From: an uncultured Parabacteroides sp.
GTDB lineage: Bacteria > Bacteroidota > Bacteroidia > Bacteroidales > Tannerellaceae
Assembly (NCBI GenBank): GCA_900547435.1
Contig: URGO01000114.1
Location: 1 to 10,574, forward strand
Length of the DNA: 10,574 nt
Direction of reading: 5' to 3'
Shown: in pieces, positions 1 to 6,045 of the stretch
Position numbering within the stretch: the first letter of the stretch is position 1
Layout: every line of letters begins with the position of its first letter
Notes under the pieces: generated by a model
Seen by the model: the letters and a program-made list of their open reading frames with translations, nothing else
Told to the model about the DNA's origin: nothing
The model's database searches: none
Translations under genes and position numbers: made by a program

Positions 1-86
1 ATGATATTTAGTTAGTAAATAAAATAGAGTAACAAAAAGTTCTGCTTGCGAGTAGCTTTGTGAAGAGCGAAAGCAAGTTTAAAAAG

Positions 87-123
87 AAAGCCTCGCGGGC
101 ATCTTGTCCGGGAGGCTTTTTTT
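87..123 (+). terminator. Rho-independent terminator of an upstream gene
   Basis: A stem with arms at about 90-98 and 108-116 (GCCTC-G-CGG against CCG-G-GAGGC, one internal G-G mismatch) encloses a 9-base loop and is followed by seven T at 117-123. The left flank (AAAAAGAAAG) would give a U-rich tail on the other strand, so it may work in both directions. No reading frame in bases 1-86 looks like the end of a protein gene, so the gene it serves lies outside the window or is an RNA. Confidence 0.8.
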
Positions 124-156
124 GAATAATAGACAATTGGGAATTGGCAATTCCGC

Positions 157-211
157 TTTGTCCTAACCTATTTTGAGACACCTTTTTAAATTTTGTCCGG
201 TCTTATTTTGA
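157..211. repeat. Pair of 20-bp direct repeats upstream of murF
   Basis: Two copies of the pattern TTTGTCC-N5-TATTTTGA lie at 157-176 and 192-211, exactly 35 bp apart. The 7-base and 8-base blocks are identical and the 5-base centres differ. The right copy overlaps the predicted -33 element of the murF promoter. A separate small palindrome, GGAATTG-G-CAATTCC, sits at 140-154. The pair could be an operator, or leftover mobile DNA; nothing else in the sequence decides between these. Confidence 0.5.
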
Positions 212-236
212 AGTATGATATTTATCCTTAATTTTG
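207..236 (+). promoter_or_regulatory. Bacteroidetes-type promoter of murF
   Basis: A TTTG at 207-210 (-33 element) and TAATTTTG at 229-236 (matching TAnnTTTG, the -7 element) are 18 bp apart, which suits the primary sigma factor of Bacteroidetes. The start of transcription would be near 242 and the leader about 24 bases. The assignment rests on the consensus and on its position just before murF. Confidence 0.65.
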
Positions 237-265
237 CCCCGATTTTTTAATTAAGTGATCCGAAT

Positions 266-1549
266 ATGAATATTACAGATCTCTATGAATTATTTGTGCA
301 TCATCGCACGGTAACGACTGATAGCCGGAATTGCCCGGCCGGTTCGTTGTTTTTTGCTTTGAAAGGCGAGCGTTTCGATGGCAATCAGTACGCAGAAGCG
401 GCATTGGCCAAGGGGGCGGCATACGCCATTATTGATAATCCGAAATACCAGACCGGCGAAAGAACCATCTTGGTTGAGGATTCGTTGAAGGCTCTTCAGC
501 AATTGGCGCATCGCCATCGCAAAGCCTTGGGAACTCCGGTCATCGGTGTTACGGGCACAAACGGGAAGACAACTACCAAGGAGTTGCTTGCCGCTGTACT
601 TTCCACAAAATATAATGTGTTGGCCACGGAAGGCAACCTGAACAATCAGATTGGTGTGCCTCTTACGTTGCTCCGGCTTACTATCGACCATGAGATGGCG
701 GTTGTCGAAATGGGTGCGAGTCATCCGGGAGATATCAAGGAGCTGGTCGAAATCGCTTCGCCCAACTATGGATTGATAACCAACGTAGGCCGTGCGCATT
801 TGGAGGGCTTCGGCTCTTTCGAGAATGTCCTGAAGACCAAAGGTGAGTTGTTCGACTATCTGCGCCATACACACGGGAAAATCTTCATCAAGAAGGAGAA
901 CCGGGATTTGCAATCCATAGCCAAAGGACTAGAGCAAATCACTTACGGGCAACTTGAAGACAATTTTGCCGTAGGACACGTGGTCAGTTGCGACCCGTTC
1001 CTGACCTTCGACTGGAAACAACAAGGCAAGATTCATACCGTGGAGACGCTTCTTATCGGAGATTATAATATAGACAATGTATTGGCGGCGGTAGCCGTAG
1101 GACGTTATTTTAAGATTCCTGCGGAACGGATTAGCCGGGCTATCGCGGCTTACGAGCCGACCAACAACCGCTCCCAGCTGAAAGAGACCGGCAAGAACCG
1201 TCTGATTATCGATGCGTATAATGCCAATCCGAGCAGCATGAAGGCGGCTTTGGACAATTTCGCCCAATTGAAGGATTCCCCTAAAGCCCTTATCTTGGGC
1301 GATATGCGCGAGTTGGGAGAGACCAGCGACGCATTGCATCAGGAGGTCATCGGGCAAATTCAGAGATATGGATTTGATAAAGTGTTGCTTTGCGGGGAGC
1401 ATTTCAGCCGGGTAGGGGGGATGTATGAAACATTTGCCTCGACCGATGCGCTCATGGAGCACCTGAAACAACACCCGCTGGAGGGCTATTGCCTCCTTTT
1501 GAAGGGTTCGCATAGCCTTTCTTTGGAGAAAGTTGTGGAGTTATTATGA
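266..1549 (+). CDS. murF: UDP-N-acetylmuramoyl-tripeptide--D-alanyl-D-alanine ligase
   Basis: MurF joins D-Ala-D-Ala to the UDP-MurNAc tripeptide using ATP in the cytoplasm, completing the pentapeptide precursor of peptidoglycan. The 427-residue length is normal for the family. The N-terminal substrate-binding domain (about 1-85) carries TTDSR near residue 18. The central ATPase domain has the P-loop GTNGKTT at 97-103, NLNNQIGVPLT at 124-134, EMGAS at 148-152 and NVGRAHLE at 173-180; the lysine of TKGEL (192) is the likely carbamylated residue of Mur ligases. The C-terminal domain has YNANPSS at 318-324 and LGDMRELG at 344-351. YNANPSS and LGDMRELG separate MurF from MurC, MurD and MurE. The gene stands alone here, not inside a division and cell wall cluster, and has its own promoter 30 bases upstream. 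It converges on the GH3-type gene across a 145-bp gap. Confidence 0.97.
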   Translation: MNITDLYELFVHHRTVTTDSRNCPAGSLFFALKGERFDGNQYAEAALAKGAAYAIIDNPKYQTGERTILVEDSLKALQQLAHRHRKALGTPVIGVTGTNGKTTTKELLAAVLSTKYNVLATEGNLNNQIGVPLTLLRLTIDHEMAVVEMGASHPGDIKELVEIASPNYGLITNVGRAHLEGFGSFENVLKTKGELFDYLRHTHGKIFIKKENRDLQSIAKGLEQITYGQLEDNFAVGHVVSCDPFLTFDWKQQGKIHTVETLLIGDYNIDNVLAAVAVGRYFKIPAERISRAIAAYEPTNNRSQLKETGKNRLIIDAYNANPSSMKAALDNFAQLKDSPKALILGDMRELGETSDALHQEVIGQIQRYGFDKVLLCGEHFSRVGGMYETFASTDALMEHLKQHPLEGYCLLLKGSHSLSLEKVVELL

Positions 1550-1579
1550 AGAAATGCGGAAAAGAATGGATGAAAGAAT

Positions 1580-1681
1580 CGTCTAACAGCTGTGCAACTT
1601 GCGTCTAACAGCTGTTAGACGCAACGTACACGGCCGTTAGACGAAAAGTACACAGTTGTTAGACGAAAAATACATCCTGTG
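1580..1681. repeat. 22-bp periodic array of palindromic units between convergent genes
   Basis: Four palindromic octamers sit exactly 22 bp apart: ACAGCTGT at 1586-1593 and 1608-1615, ACGGCCGT at 1630-1637 and ACAGTTGT at 1652-1659. Flanking words keep the same period: CGTCTAAC at 1580 and 1602, and its reverse complement GTTAGACG at 1614, 1636 and 1658. The second unit is a perfect 26-bp palindrome (1599-1624). A fifth degenerate unit begins near 1668, and a T-rich tract (1690-1696) follows and runs into the GH3 stop codon. The location between two convergent stop codons suggests a bidirectional terminator or a protein-binding array. The rest of the 1550-1694 gap has no other gene. Confidence 0.8.
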
Positions 1682-1694
1682 CTTTTCCCTTTTT

Positions 1695-3215
1695 TTAGCC
1701 TGATATCCCCTGCAAGGTCAATAGTTCCTCTAAGAAAGTGCGGCTATTGGACAAGCGGGGAATTTTATGTTGTCCGCCCAACTTGCCTTTGCTCTGCAAC
1801 CAGTCGTAGAAGAGTCCTTCGCGGGCTACGATAACCTCCAGTGGCTGGAGCGATATCTCTTTGTAACGCTTTGCCTCATAATCGGAGTTCAGGCTTTTCA
1901 ACGCTTCGTCCAGGATACGGGCGAAATCAGGCAGGGAAGCCGGCTCTTTTTCAAACTCAATCAACCAATGATGCCTCCCTTTCGCCTTATCCAGCAGGAA
2001 AAGCGGAGCGGCGGTATATTCCTTTACGATGGCCCCGGTTTTCTGGCAAGCGATACGGATGCCTCTATCGGCGTTATTCACCATCAGTTCCTCGCCAAAG
2101 GCGTTGATGAAATGTTTGGTCCGGCCGGAGATGACAAACTTGTAAGGACGCAGGGAGGTAAAACAGACCGTGTCTCCTATCAGATAGCGCCACAATCCGC
2201 CGGAGGTGGTTATCACCATCGCGTAATTCTTCCCTAATTCTACCTCTTCCAAAGGAATGACCTGCGGATTGTCTGAATCCAATTCATTTACCGGGACAAA
2301 CTCATAGAATATGTCGTAATCCAACATCAGCAACAGGGAATGGTCGTCCGGGTCGTTCTGAATGCCAAAAAATCCCTCCGAGGCGTTATACGTTTCCATG
2401 TAATGCATCCTGTCCGATGGAATCAATGTTTTGTATTGCTCCCGATAAGGCTCAAAACTGATACCTCCGTGAAAGAAAACCTCCAGGTTCGGCCAGACCT
2501 CCGTGAGGCATTCTTTCCCGGTTTTCCGTAAGACGGCTTTCAGGAGGACCAGCATCCACGAGGGAACCCCGGAGATGTTTCCTACATCTTCCCGGCAGGT
2601 CTGTTCGACGATAGCCTTGATTTTGCTTTCCCACTCGTCCATCAGGATGGTTTCTTTTTTAGGAACACGGATAAGGTTGACCAACGGATTCAGGTTTTGA
2701 AGCAAGACCGCCGACAGGTCTCCGCAATGCGTCTTCCCGTTCAACGGAGAAGGGCTATGGCTTCCGCCCAATATCAATCCTTTGTGGCGGAAGAACCGGC
2801 TTTCCGGATGGTTCCGCAAATAGAGCGAAACCGTATCAAAGCCCCCTTGGTAGTGGCAATGCTTCAGGATATCCGGCGTTACCGGGAGGAACTTGCTCTT
2901 GTCGCTCGTCGTGCCGCTGCTCTTGGCAAACCACTGGCACGCGCCGGGCCATAACACATCCCGATCTCCGTTAATCATGCGCTTCACATCCTCTTTTATC
3001 CGGTCGTAGTTTTGAACGGGAAACCGGTTTTTGAAGTCGGAATAGCTCTTGATGTCCCGGTATCCCTGTTTTTCGCCCCACGAGGTGCGCGCGGCCTTCC
3101 GCACCAGGCGCATCAATTGCCGGTTCTGAATCGTTCCGGCCTCTTCGGCATAACGGTCTATTTGCTTATGCCTGAGGCGGAAATATTGATAAATTATATG
3201 TGTCAGACTATCCAT
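1695..3215 (-). CDS. GH3-superfamily acyl-acid-amido synthetase-like protein
   Basis: This 506-residue protein belongs to the GH3 superfamily, first known as plant auxin-responsive proteins. These are ANL-type adenylating enzymes that activate a carboxylic acid with ATP and usually pass it to an amino acid. Visible landmarks are the nucleotide-loop motif KSSGTTSDKSK at 98-108, HGGISFEPY at 249-257, YNASEGFFG at 276-284, LWRYLIGD at 341-348 and SGRTKHFINAFGEEL at 363-377, followed by a C-terminal lid domain. All three adenylation motifs look intact, so an active enzyme is likely, but the acyl substrate and acceptor are unknown for bacterial members. There is no signal peptide, so it is cytoplasmic. 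It is divergent from the phosphofructokinase gene with 147 bp between them and has no operon partner in view. The start at 3215 gives the expected N-terminus, with A-rich AAAGAAAG just upstream acting as a weak binding region. Confidence 0.9.
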   Translation of the reverse strand: MDSLTHIIYQYFRLRHKQIDRYAEEAGTIQNRQLMRLVRKAARTSWGEKQGYRDIKSYSDFKNRFPVQNYDRIKEDVKRMINGDRDVLWPGACQWFAKSSGTTSDKSKFLPVTPDILKHCHYQGGFDTVSLYLRNHPESRFFRHKGLILGGSHSPSPLNGKTHCGDLSAVLLQNLNPLVNLIRVPKKETILMDEWESKIKAIVEQTCREDVGNISGVPSWMLVLLKAVLRKTGKECLTEVWPNLEVFFHGGISFEPYREQYKTLIPSDRMHYMETYNASEGFFGIQNDPDDHSLLLMLDYDIFYEFVPVNELDSDNPQVIPLEEVELGKNYAMVITTSGGLWRYLIGDTVCFTSLRPYKFVISGRTKHFINAFGEELMVNNADRGIRIACQKTGAIVKEYTAAPLFLLDKAKGRHHWLIEFEKEPASLPDFARILDEALKSLNSDYEAKRYKEISLQPLEVIVAREGLFYDWLQSKGKLGGQHKIPRLSNSRTFLEELLTLQGISG

Positions 3216-3235
3216 CTTTCTTTTTTATTAGGAAG

Positions 3236-3243
3236 CAAAGATA
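3236..3243 (-). promoter_or_regulatory. Candidate -7 element of the GH3-type gene
   Basis: Read on the minus strand, 3243-3236 is TATCTTTG, matching TAnnTTTG. It lies 20 bases before the start codon, giving a leader of about 15 bases. No clear TTTG is seen at the -33 distance, so the call rests on one element and its position. Confidence 0.5.
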
Positions 3244-3262
3244 ATTATTCTCTTTTTATTTA

Positions 3263-3270
3263 TACCTTTG
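3263..3270 (+). promoter_or_regulatory. Candidate -7 element of the phosphofructokinase gene
   Basis: TACCTTTG is a strong match to TAnnTTTG. Transcription would start near 3276 and leave an unusually long leader of about 87 bases before the ATG. The -33 element is not obvious. It points away from the GH3 -7 element, only 19 bp distant, so the two promoters would overlap. Confidence 0.6.
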
Positions 3271-3274
3271 TAAA

Positions 3275-3325
3275 GTTAGAAATTAGGATTTGGAGGTTCC
3301 AATATAGAATACGAAAATTTCTAAC
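3275..3325 (+). promoter_or_regulatory. Structured 5' leader of the phosphofructokinase gene
   Basis: GTTAGAAATT at 3275-3284 is the exact reverse complement of AATTTCTAAC at 3316-3325, a perfect 10-bp stem. Inside it, TTGGA at 3290-3294 and TCCAA at 3298-3302 form a small hairpin with loop GGT. The outer stem begins almost exactly at the predicted transcription start, so it would cap the RNA's 5' end. It ends 37 bases before the ATG. It might stabilise the mRNA or sense something; no known riboswitch class is recognised. Confidence 0.5.
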
Positions 3326-3362
3326 AGTTAAAATCAATAAGAACTATTAAACAAAAGATACA

Positions 3363-4376
3363 ATGAAGATTGGTATTCTCTCATCAGGCGGCGATTGTCC
3401 GGGAATCAATGCCACGATACGTGGCGTGGGAAAAACGGCTATAACCCAATATGGAATGGAAGTAGTCGGGATTCATGGCGGGTTCTCCGGCCTATTGAAC
3501 AAGGACGTGGAGCCTTTGGACGAAAACAGCTTGTCCGGTATTCTGAATTTGGGCGGGACTATTTTGGGAACTTCGCGCGAAAAGGGGTTTCGGGAGATGT
3601 TGACTTCGCCGGACCTGGAACAATCGCAATTAATCACGCAAGCCTATCAGGAGCTGGGACTGGATTGCCTGGTCTGCATTGGCGGGAATGGCACGCAAAA
3701 GACTACCAACCTGCTTGCCGAGCATGGACTGCACGTGATAGGTCTGCCCAAGACGATTGATAACGATATTTGGGGAACGGAAATAACTTTCGGATTCGAT
3801 ACGGCCGTCAATATTGCAACCGAGGCCATCGACCGGTTGCATTCTACGGCAAGTTCCCACAAACGGGTTATGCTGGTCGAAGTGATGGGACATCGTGCCG
3901 GCTGGATAGCGTTGTTCGCGGGCATGGCCGGTGGTGCGGACGTCATCCTCTTGCCGGAATTGGGATTCGATATCCAGAAGATAAATGAGGCGATTCTCCG
4001 TAGGGCTCAAAAAGGAAAACCTCATTCTATCGTAGTGGTGGCCGAAGGACTCAAGATGCCGGACAAAAAGAAGGCGACCGACTTCCTGACGCATGAGATT
4101 GAAGCCGCTACCGGCATAGAAACCCGTAAAACGGTGCTGGGCTATATCCAGCGGGGCGGTAATCCCTCTCCATACGACCGGGTATTGGCAACCCGCTTGG
4201 GAGGCTATGCGACGGAACTGATTGTCAAGGGAATGTTCGGACGCATGGTATGTGTCAAGGATAACCGGATTGACTCGATTCCGCTGAGCGAGGTGGCCGG
4301 TAAGCTCAAGCTGGTCACGCCGGACCACGATTTGGTCATCCAGGGAAAGAGAATGGGAATTTCGTTTGGCGTATGA
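3363..4376 (+). CDS. pfkA: 6-phosphofructokinase, group III-type
   Basis: The enzyme phosphorylates fructose 6-phosphate at C1 in glycolysis, in the cytoplasm. It has 337 residues, the usual size of short bacterial PfkA. Seen: SSGGDCPGINA at 7-17 (nucleotide loop), GGTILGTSR at 64-72, GGNGT at 107-111, PKTIDND at 129-135 with catalytic base D133, DRLHSTASSHKR at 157-168, VEVMGHRAGW at 172-181, E228 and YIQRGG at 261-266. Lysine 130 and the DRLHST/MGHRAGW blocks place it with group III enzymes, the set that includes actinobacterial PfkA. Two positions set the phosphoryl donor: Gly110 (equivalent to E. coli Gly104) favours ATP, while Lys130 (E. coli Gly124) is found in pyrophosphate enzymes and in some ATP enzymes. 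Asn109 replaces the common Asp or Glu of GGD/GGE. ATP is the better guess, but the donor is not certain. The gene is single, with an 8-bp repeat region after it. Confidence 0.93.
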   Translation: MKIGILSSGGDCPGINATIRGVGKTAITQYGMEVVGIHGGFSGLLNKDVEPLDENSLSGILNLGGTILGTSREKGFREMLTSPDLEQSQLITQAYQELGLDCLVCIGGNGTQKTTNLLAEHGLHVIGLPKTIDNDIWGTEITFGFDTAVNIATEAIDRLHSTASSHKRVMLVEVMGHRAGWIALFAGMAGGADVILLPELGFDIQKINEAILRRAQKGKPHSIVVVAEGLKMPDKKKATDFLTHEIEAATGIETRKTVLGYIQRGGNPSPYDRVLATRLGGYATELIVKGMFGRMVCVKDNRIDSIPLSEVAGKLKLVTPDHDLVIQGKRMGISFGV

Positions 4377-4381
4377 TTTTT

Positions 4382-4452
4382 GAGTTTTTAAGTTTTTAAG
4401 TTTTAAGTTTTTAAGTTTTAAGTTTTTGAGTTTCTGAGTTTTTGAGTTTTTA
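4382..4452. repeat. Left arm of an 8-bp-period inverted array (AGTTTTTA type)
   Basis: About nine tandem copies of AGTTTTTA or AGTTTTTG, two shortened to seven bases, start six bases after the phosphofructokinase stop codon. AAGTTT in each copy is the reverse complement of AAACTT in the right arm, so an RNA crossing both arms could fold into a very long imperfect hairpin. It may end or stabilise the phosphofructokinase mRNA. Confidence 0.85.
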
Positions 4453-4457
4453 GGTTG

Positions 4458-4550
4458 AACTTATAAACTTATAAACTTACAAACTTACAAACTTATAAAC
4501 TTATAAACTTGTAAACTTACAAACTTACAAACTTACAAACTTACAAACTC
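4458..4550. repeat. Right arm of an 8-bp-period inverted array (AACTTACA type)
   Basis: Eleven uninterrupted 8-bp copies of AACTTAYA (ATA or ACA endings, one AACTTGTA) run from 4458 to 4545 and end with AACTC. Only five bases separate it from the left arm. The outermost bases, GAG at the far left and CTC at the far right, also pair. The remaining bases up to the DUF4271 start hold no further gene and no clear TAnnTTTG promoter. Confidence 0.88.
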
Positions 4551-4573
4551 AAAAGCTAAAGACTATAAGCAGG

Positions 4574-5293
4574 ATGTTTGAAGGATATATTGGAATTCGT
4601 CTGTGGAGCGGGCAATTGATTGAGGATGCATTGTTCACGGTCTTGTTCGTGCTGTTTCTGTTTTTTGCGATCAATGCCCGTCTGCATGTGAAAACATTTT
4701 TGAAGATGTTCCGTTGTGTCGGTATGTTGGGCAAAACCGCTACGAACACGGAGATGTCTACCTATTATAATAAGGGTTTCAGTGGCTTCATGACCTTCCA
4801 GGCCTTGTTGCTGTGCGGGATAGCCCTTTTTCTATATGCCTACCACGAGGGCTTGCTGTATAATTTGAGCGAGAAGAAGCTGGTGGTATCTGTTCTGTCC
4901 TTTTCCCTGTTGATGCTGGTCTATTATCTGCTCCGGAGGCTTGTTTACCACATGCTGATTTTTACCTTCGCGGATGCCGAGTTCAACAAGCAATGGAAAT
5001 TGTATTACAATTCCATTATCGGCGTCTGGGGAGTCACCCTGTATATCCCCGTAGTAGGGCAGACATTTGTTGGAAATTGCTATTATTTCGCTGTGTATCT
5101 GTTTGTTTTTCTCTACATTTTATGCCGTTTTGCAATAATTTATAAGTCGATACGTTTATTTTACACTAAAAAGTTCGATTTATTCTATTTAAGTTTGTAC
5201 CTTTGCGCCCATGAAATTTTGCCCGTTTTTATAATGTATAAGGGCTTTATTTATTTGTGTAACTTTATCGAGAAGAGTGCTTTATGGCATTGA
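4574..5293 (+). CDS. DUF4271 family multi-pass membrane protein
   Basis: This is a 239-residue integral membrane protein of unknown function, recognised as DUF4271 by its composition, its conserved end and its place directly before hemD in Bacteroidetes. About six hydrophobic segments are visible: near 18-33, 72-90, 103-121, 148-163, 170-190 and 203-229, with basic loops between them (for example RR at 121-122). A signature-like stretch, LCAHEILPVFIMYK, lies at 210-223 in the last segment. No catalytic motif is seen. The start is supported by the N-terminal FEGYIGI and by the first segment; AGCAGG lies directly against the ATG, too close for a good Shine-Dalgarno. The gene overlaps hemD by 10 bases, so the two are probably translationally coupled. 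The position beside yidD, a membrane insertion factor, hints at envelope biogenesis, but this is inference only. Confidence 0.82.
   Translation: MFEGYIGIRLWSGQLIEDALFTVLFVLFLFFAINARLHVKTFLKMFRCVGMLGKTATNTEMSTYYNKGFSGFMTFQALLLCGIALFLYAYHEGLLYNLSEKKLVVSVLSFSLLMLVYYLLRRLVYHMLIFTFADAEFNKQWKLYYNSIIGVWGVTLYIPVVGQTFVGNCYYFAVYLFVFLYILCRFAIIYKSIRLFYTKKFDLFYLSLYLCAHEILPVFIMYKGFIYLCNFIEKSALWH
5198..5205 (+). promoter_or_regulatory. Possible internal promoter ahead of hemD
   Basis: TACCTTTG inside the DUF4271 coding region matches the TAnnTTTG element exactly. A near -33 element, TTCG, lies at 5174-5177, 20 bp upstream. Transcription would begin near 5211, about 73 bases before hemD, letting hemD-rnpA-yidD be made without DUF4271. 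The match falls in codons that also encode the conserved protein, so chance is possible. Confidence 0.45.
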
Positions 5294-6045
5294 CCATCAA
5301 AAAACTATTGGTATCGCAACCTAAGCCAACGTCCGAGAAATCGCCTTATTTTGATATTGCGCAGAAATATGGAGTAGAGATTGATTTCCGTCCGTTCATA
5401 AAGGTTGAACCCTTATCTTCAAAGGAATTCAGACAACAACGAATTTCGATCTTAGATTATTCTGCCGTTGTTTTTACCGCACGTACAGGTATTGACCATT
5501 TCTTCCGTTTGTGTGAGGATTTGAGAGTGACTATCCCGGAAACCATGAAGTATTTCTGCATGACAGAGGCTATTGCCGTCTATCTTCAGAAGTATATCGT
5601 GTACAGAAAACGCAAGATTTTCTTTTCCGCTACCGGTAAATTGGACGATCTGGTGACGATTATCAACAAACATGCGAAAGAAAAATATCTGATTCCGGTA
5701 TCGGATGTACATAAGGATGATTTAAGACTGCAACTGGAAGCCAAGAAAATCAACTTTACTGAAGCGGTGATGTATAGGACCGTAAGTAATGATTTTACTC
5801 CTGACGAGAAGTTTGATTATGATATGCTGGTGTTCTTCAGTCCGGCGGGGATTTCTTCGTTGTTGAAGAACTTCCCGAACTTCGAGCAGAACGATATCCG
5901 TATCGGGTGCTTCGGACCGACTACCGCCAAGGCGGTAAAGGAGGCCGGATTGCGTCTGGACGTAGTGGCTCCTACGCCTGAAGCTCCGTCGATGACGGCT
6001 GCTTTGGAACAATATCTGAAGAAAGAGGTAGGAGAAGTACAATAA
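5284..6045 (+). CDS. hemD: Uroporphyrinogen-III synthase family protein
   Basis: HemD closes and inverts ring D of hydroxymethylbilane to make uroporphyrinogen III, the branch point for heme, siroheme and cobalamin, in the cytoplasm. The 253-residue length is normal. The protein has the two-lobe HemD pattern: first half lobe with FTARTGIDHFF at 64-74, then MYRT at 163-166 (its Tyr is in the usual active-site position), FFSPAGISSL at 184-193, GPTTAKAVKEAGL at 211-223 and TPEAPSMTAAL at 231-241. The start is supported by a purine-rich GAGAAGAG a few bases upstream and by the N-terminal VSQPKPTSEKSPYFDIA, which begins lobe one. It overlaps DUF4271 by 10 bases and rnpA by one base (TAATG). No other heme or cobalamin gene is in the window. 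Because related gut species often need added heme, its role in this organism is less clear than its family. Confidence 0.9.
   Translation: MALTIKKLLVSQPKPTSEKSPYFDIAQKYGVEIDFRPFIKVEPLSSKEFRQQRISILDYSAVVFTARTGIDHFFRLCEDLRVTIPETMKYFCMTEAIAVYLQKYIVYRKRKIFFSATGKLDDLVTIINKHAKEKYLIPVSDVHKDDLRLQLEAKKINFTEAVMYRTVSNDFTPDEKFDYDMLVFFSPAGISSLLKNFPNFEQNDIRIGCFGPTTAKAVKEAGLRLDVVAPTPEAPSMTAALEQYLKKEVGEVQ

Noticed and set aside
41..80. A hairpin-forming segment (CTTGC and GCAAG) before the terminator that could be the end of a small RNA.
   Set aside because: Only the tail would be in the window and no known RNA family is recognised.
290..1513. Two long minus-strand reading frames (207 and 194 codons) opposite murF.
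   Set aside because: They mirror the coding pattern of a well-supported gene on the other strand, and their translations show no domain or sensible composition.
1546..1608. A 20-codon reading frame overlapping the murF stop by ATGA, with three cysteines.
   Set aside because: The spacing mimics translational coupling, but the frame is short, runs into the palindrome array and resembles nothing known. Chance is more likely.
1580..1681. Possible CRISPR array.
   Set aside because: Units are only 22 bp with no unique spacers between them and no cas genes nearby; it is a palindromic tandem array.
3630..4328. A 232-codon minus-strand reading frame opposite the phosphofructokinase gene.
   Set aside because: It lies wholly inside a strong gene and has no recognisable motif or binding site.
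4382..4550. Possible CRISPR or origin iterons.
   Set aside because: The units are 8 bp, contiguous, and lack spacers; no replication gene is close by.
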